DNA of 64,000 nucleotides, taken from the NCBI RefSeq assembly GCF_024448895.1, contig NZ_JAMOIC010000003.1, positions 186,001-250,000 of the forward strand. The letters run 5' to 3'. This stretch comes from Stutzerimonas stutzeri (lineage in GTDB: Bacteria; Pseudomonadota; Gammaproteobacteria; Pseudomonadales; Pseudomonadaceae). Shown here in pieces: positions 62,990-64,000 of the stretch (position 1 is its first letter; each line of letters begins with the position of its first letter). A program made the position numbers and the translations under genes. Below the pieces are notes generated by a model that was given only the letters and a program-made list of their open reading frames with translations, was not told the DNA's origin and did no database searches.

Positions 62990-63438
62990 GGAGTGGGCTC
63001 TTGCAGATAGCTCGCCACTTCGGGCGGGCGGAACACATTGAGGCGCGCCTCGGCATGGATGCCGGGCCCGTCGAGATGGCATTCGAACACGCCCATGCCG
63101 TTGTCATCCTGAAGTGAGCGCAGTGCGCGTACACGCAGCAGGCTGCCGGCGGGGATGTGCGCGACATTGCACTGGAAACTGCGGGTGCCAAGTAGAAAGC
63201 CTAGCTCCACAGGTAGACCGGCCTGGCGCGCCTGACAGCCGGCGAACGCGGCCACCGTCTGTGCCATGATTTCGACACCGACCCACGCCGGCAGGCTGCC
63301 ATCGGGCAGGTTGAATAGGCCTTTGGGCTTGACCTGAAGGCGTGCCTTGATGCTCTCAGCGTCGAATGCTTCGACAGCATCGAGGAGAATCATGTCTCCG
63401 GCATGGGGCAGCAGCCCGGCTATTGGCCAATCGATCAC
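62986..63438 (-). CDS. Hotdog-fold 3-hydroxyacyl-ACP dehydratase (ApeP-like)
   Basis: A 150-residue hotdog dehydratase. The catalytic His12 lies in LLPHAGDMILLD and the acidic partner Glu56 in WVGVEIMAQTVAAFAG, the FabZ/FabA-like arrangement of aryl polyene ApeP proteins. It starts with GTG inside the upstream ketosynthase stop (GTGA) and ends inside the putative ketoreductase ATG (ATGA), so the genes form one tight operon. Confidence 0.87.
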   Translation of the reverse strand: MIDWPIAGLLPHAGDMILLDAVEAFDAESIKARLQVKPKGLFNLPDGSLPAWVGVEIMAQTVAAFAGCQARQAGLPVELGFLLGTRSFQCNVAHIPAGSLLRVRALRSLQDDNGMGVFECHLDGPGIHAEARLNVFRPPEVASYLQEPTP

Positions 63439-64000
63439 GGCATGTCCCCCAGAATCAGGCTGATGTTGTTACCGCCAAAGGCAAAGGAGTTGCTCATCAT
63501 TCGCCGTGAGCCCGTCGCTGCCATCCTGGTCCCGGGCGTGATCAGGTTCAGCATGGGCAGCTCGGCGTCCTGCTGGCCGTCCCAGCGATGCGGCGGTAGA
63601 AGTTGCGCGGGGTTGTGCTCGGACAGCGCCAGCCAGCAGAAGGCAGCCTCCAGCGCGCCGGCAGCGCCCAGCGTATGGCCAGTGAGCGGCTTGCTCGATG
63701 AGCAGGCCACCGGATGCTGGAACACCGCGGTGACTGCCAGACTTTCCATCGCATCATTGTGCCGGGTCGCGGTGCCATGCAGATTCAAGTAGGTGATCTG
63801 TTCAGGCTGTGTCGCTGCGCTGTGCAGCGCCTTGCGCATGGCGTCCATGGCGCCCTGGCCCTGCGGATCGGGGGCTGATATGTGATGGGCATCGGAGCTG
63901 GCGCCCCCGCCAAGCAGGGCAATGGGGCTGTATTGGCGGGTCATCAGGAAGACCGCTGCAGCCTCGCCGATGTTGATGCCGTCACGGTTGGCCGAGAATG
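63435..64000 (-). CDS. Beta-ketoacyl-ACP synthase (ApeO-like), 5' part beyond window
   Basis: The C-terminal 188 or so residues of a condensing enzyme; the frame is open to the window edge, reading FSANRDGINIGEAAAVFLM before the internal methionine at 63944. Both catalytic histidines are visible (NLHGTATRHND and KPLTGHTLGAAGALE), and the C-terminal NSFAFGGNNISLIL is typical of ketosynthases. The nucleophile cysteine would be outside the window. First gene seen of the aryl-polyene-like set. Confidence 0.88.
   Translation of the reverse strand, partial: FSANRDGINIGEAAAVFLMTRQYSPIALLGGGASSDAHHISAPDPQGQGAMDAMRKALHSAATQPEQITYLNLHGTATRHNDAMESLAVTAVFQHPVACSSSKPLTGHTLGAAGALEAAFCWLALSEHNPAQLLPPHRWDGQQDAELPMLNLITPGTRMAATGSRRMMSNSFAFGGNNISLILGDMP

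Overview
This 64 kb window is ordinary bacterial chromosome: high G+C, almost fully coding, with short intergenic gaps. The gene content and order are those of Pseudomonas sensu lato: lysA-lptM-cyaY-rnk-cyaA, argH-algZ-algR-hemCDXY, dsbB-algQ-algP, hemB/ppk/ppx/trxA/rho/ubiD, argS-priA-rpmE, maeB-ponA, pilMNOPQ-aroKB, gltBD and hemE. My inference is a member of the P. stutzeri (Stutzerimonas) group or a close relative. The reasons are the rearranged order relative to P. aeruginosa and an aryl-polyene-type locus next to hemE. I saw no tRNA, rRNA, CRISPR array, insertion sequence or prophage.

Layout. 1-5.8 kb: the 3'-truncated lysA, the small lipoprotein lptM, frataxin cyaY, rnk, class I adenylate cyclase cyaA and two small conserved genes. 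5.9-9.5 kb: the magnesium channel corA, a small multi-span membrane protein, an acetyltransferase and argH. 9.6-18.5 kb: the AlgZ/AlgR two-component pair, the haem genes hemC-hemD-hemX-hemY, dsbB, the sigma-70 binder algQ and the histone-like algP. 18.6-24.3 kb: an ABC-F ATPase, MscS-, TerC- and LysE-type membrane proteins, a DUF188 protein, a thioesterase and elbB. 24.6-34.0 kb: hemB, ppk, convergent ppx, trxA, rho, ubiD and a ferredoxin-flavin reductase. At about 34.0-34.3 kb the order jumps to a block that in P. aeruginosa lies some 190 genes away: SPOR protein-argS-priA, rpmE, a secreted nuclease, maeB, ponA, pilMNOPQ, aroK, aroB, an AAA/SPOR protein, gltB, gltD and hemE, which run to 60.1 kb.

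60.1-64.0 kb is the accessory end. It holds a 97-residue orphan, an exported small protein, and then a minus-strand set of ketosynthase, ketoreductase, hotdog dehydratase and a second ketosynthase cut by the window edge. That set matches the apeO-P-Q-R end of an aryl polyene pigment cluster. Its ketoreductase has no usable in-frame start: the only well-placed ATG is out of frame with the body of the gene, which suggests a small indel or a sequencing error.

Functionally the window joins haem synthesis (hemB, C, D, E, X, Y), envelope and surface functions (ponA, pilM-Q, SPOR proteins, alginate/twitching regulators), polyphosphate turnover (ppk/ppx), glutamate synthesis (gltBD), the shikimate pathway (aroKB) and RNA/DNA maintenance (rho, priA). 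Many genes are translationally coupled by ATGA or GTGA overlaps. The strongest leads are the start region of the polyene ketoreductase, the unexplained genes at the island boundary, the variable corA-argH gap, and a stretch of lower G+C inside pilQ.
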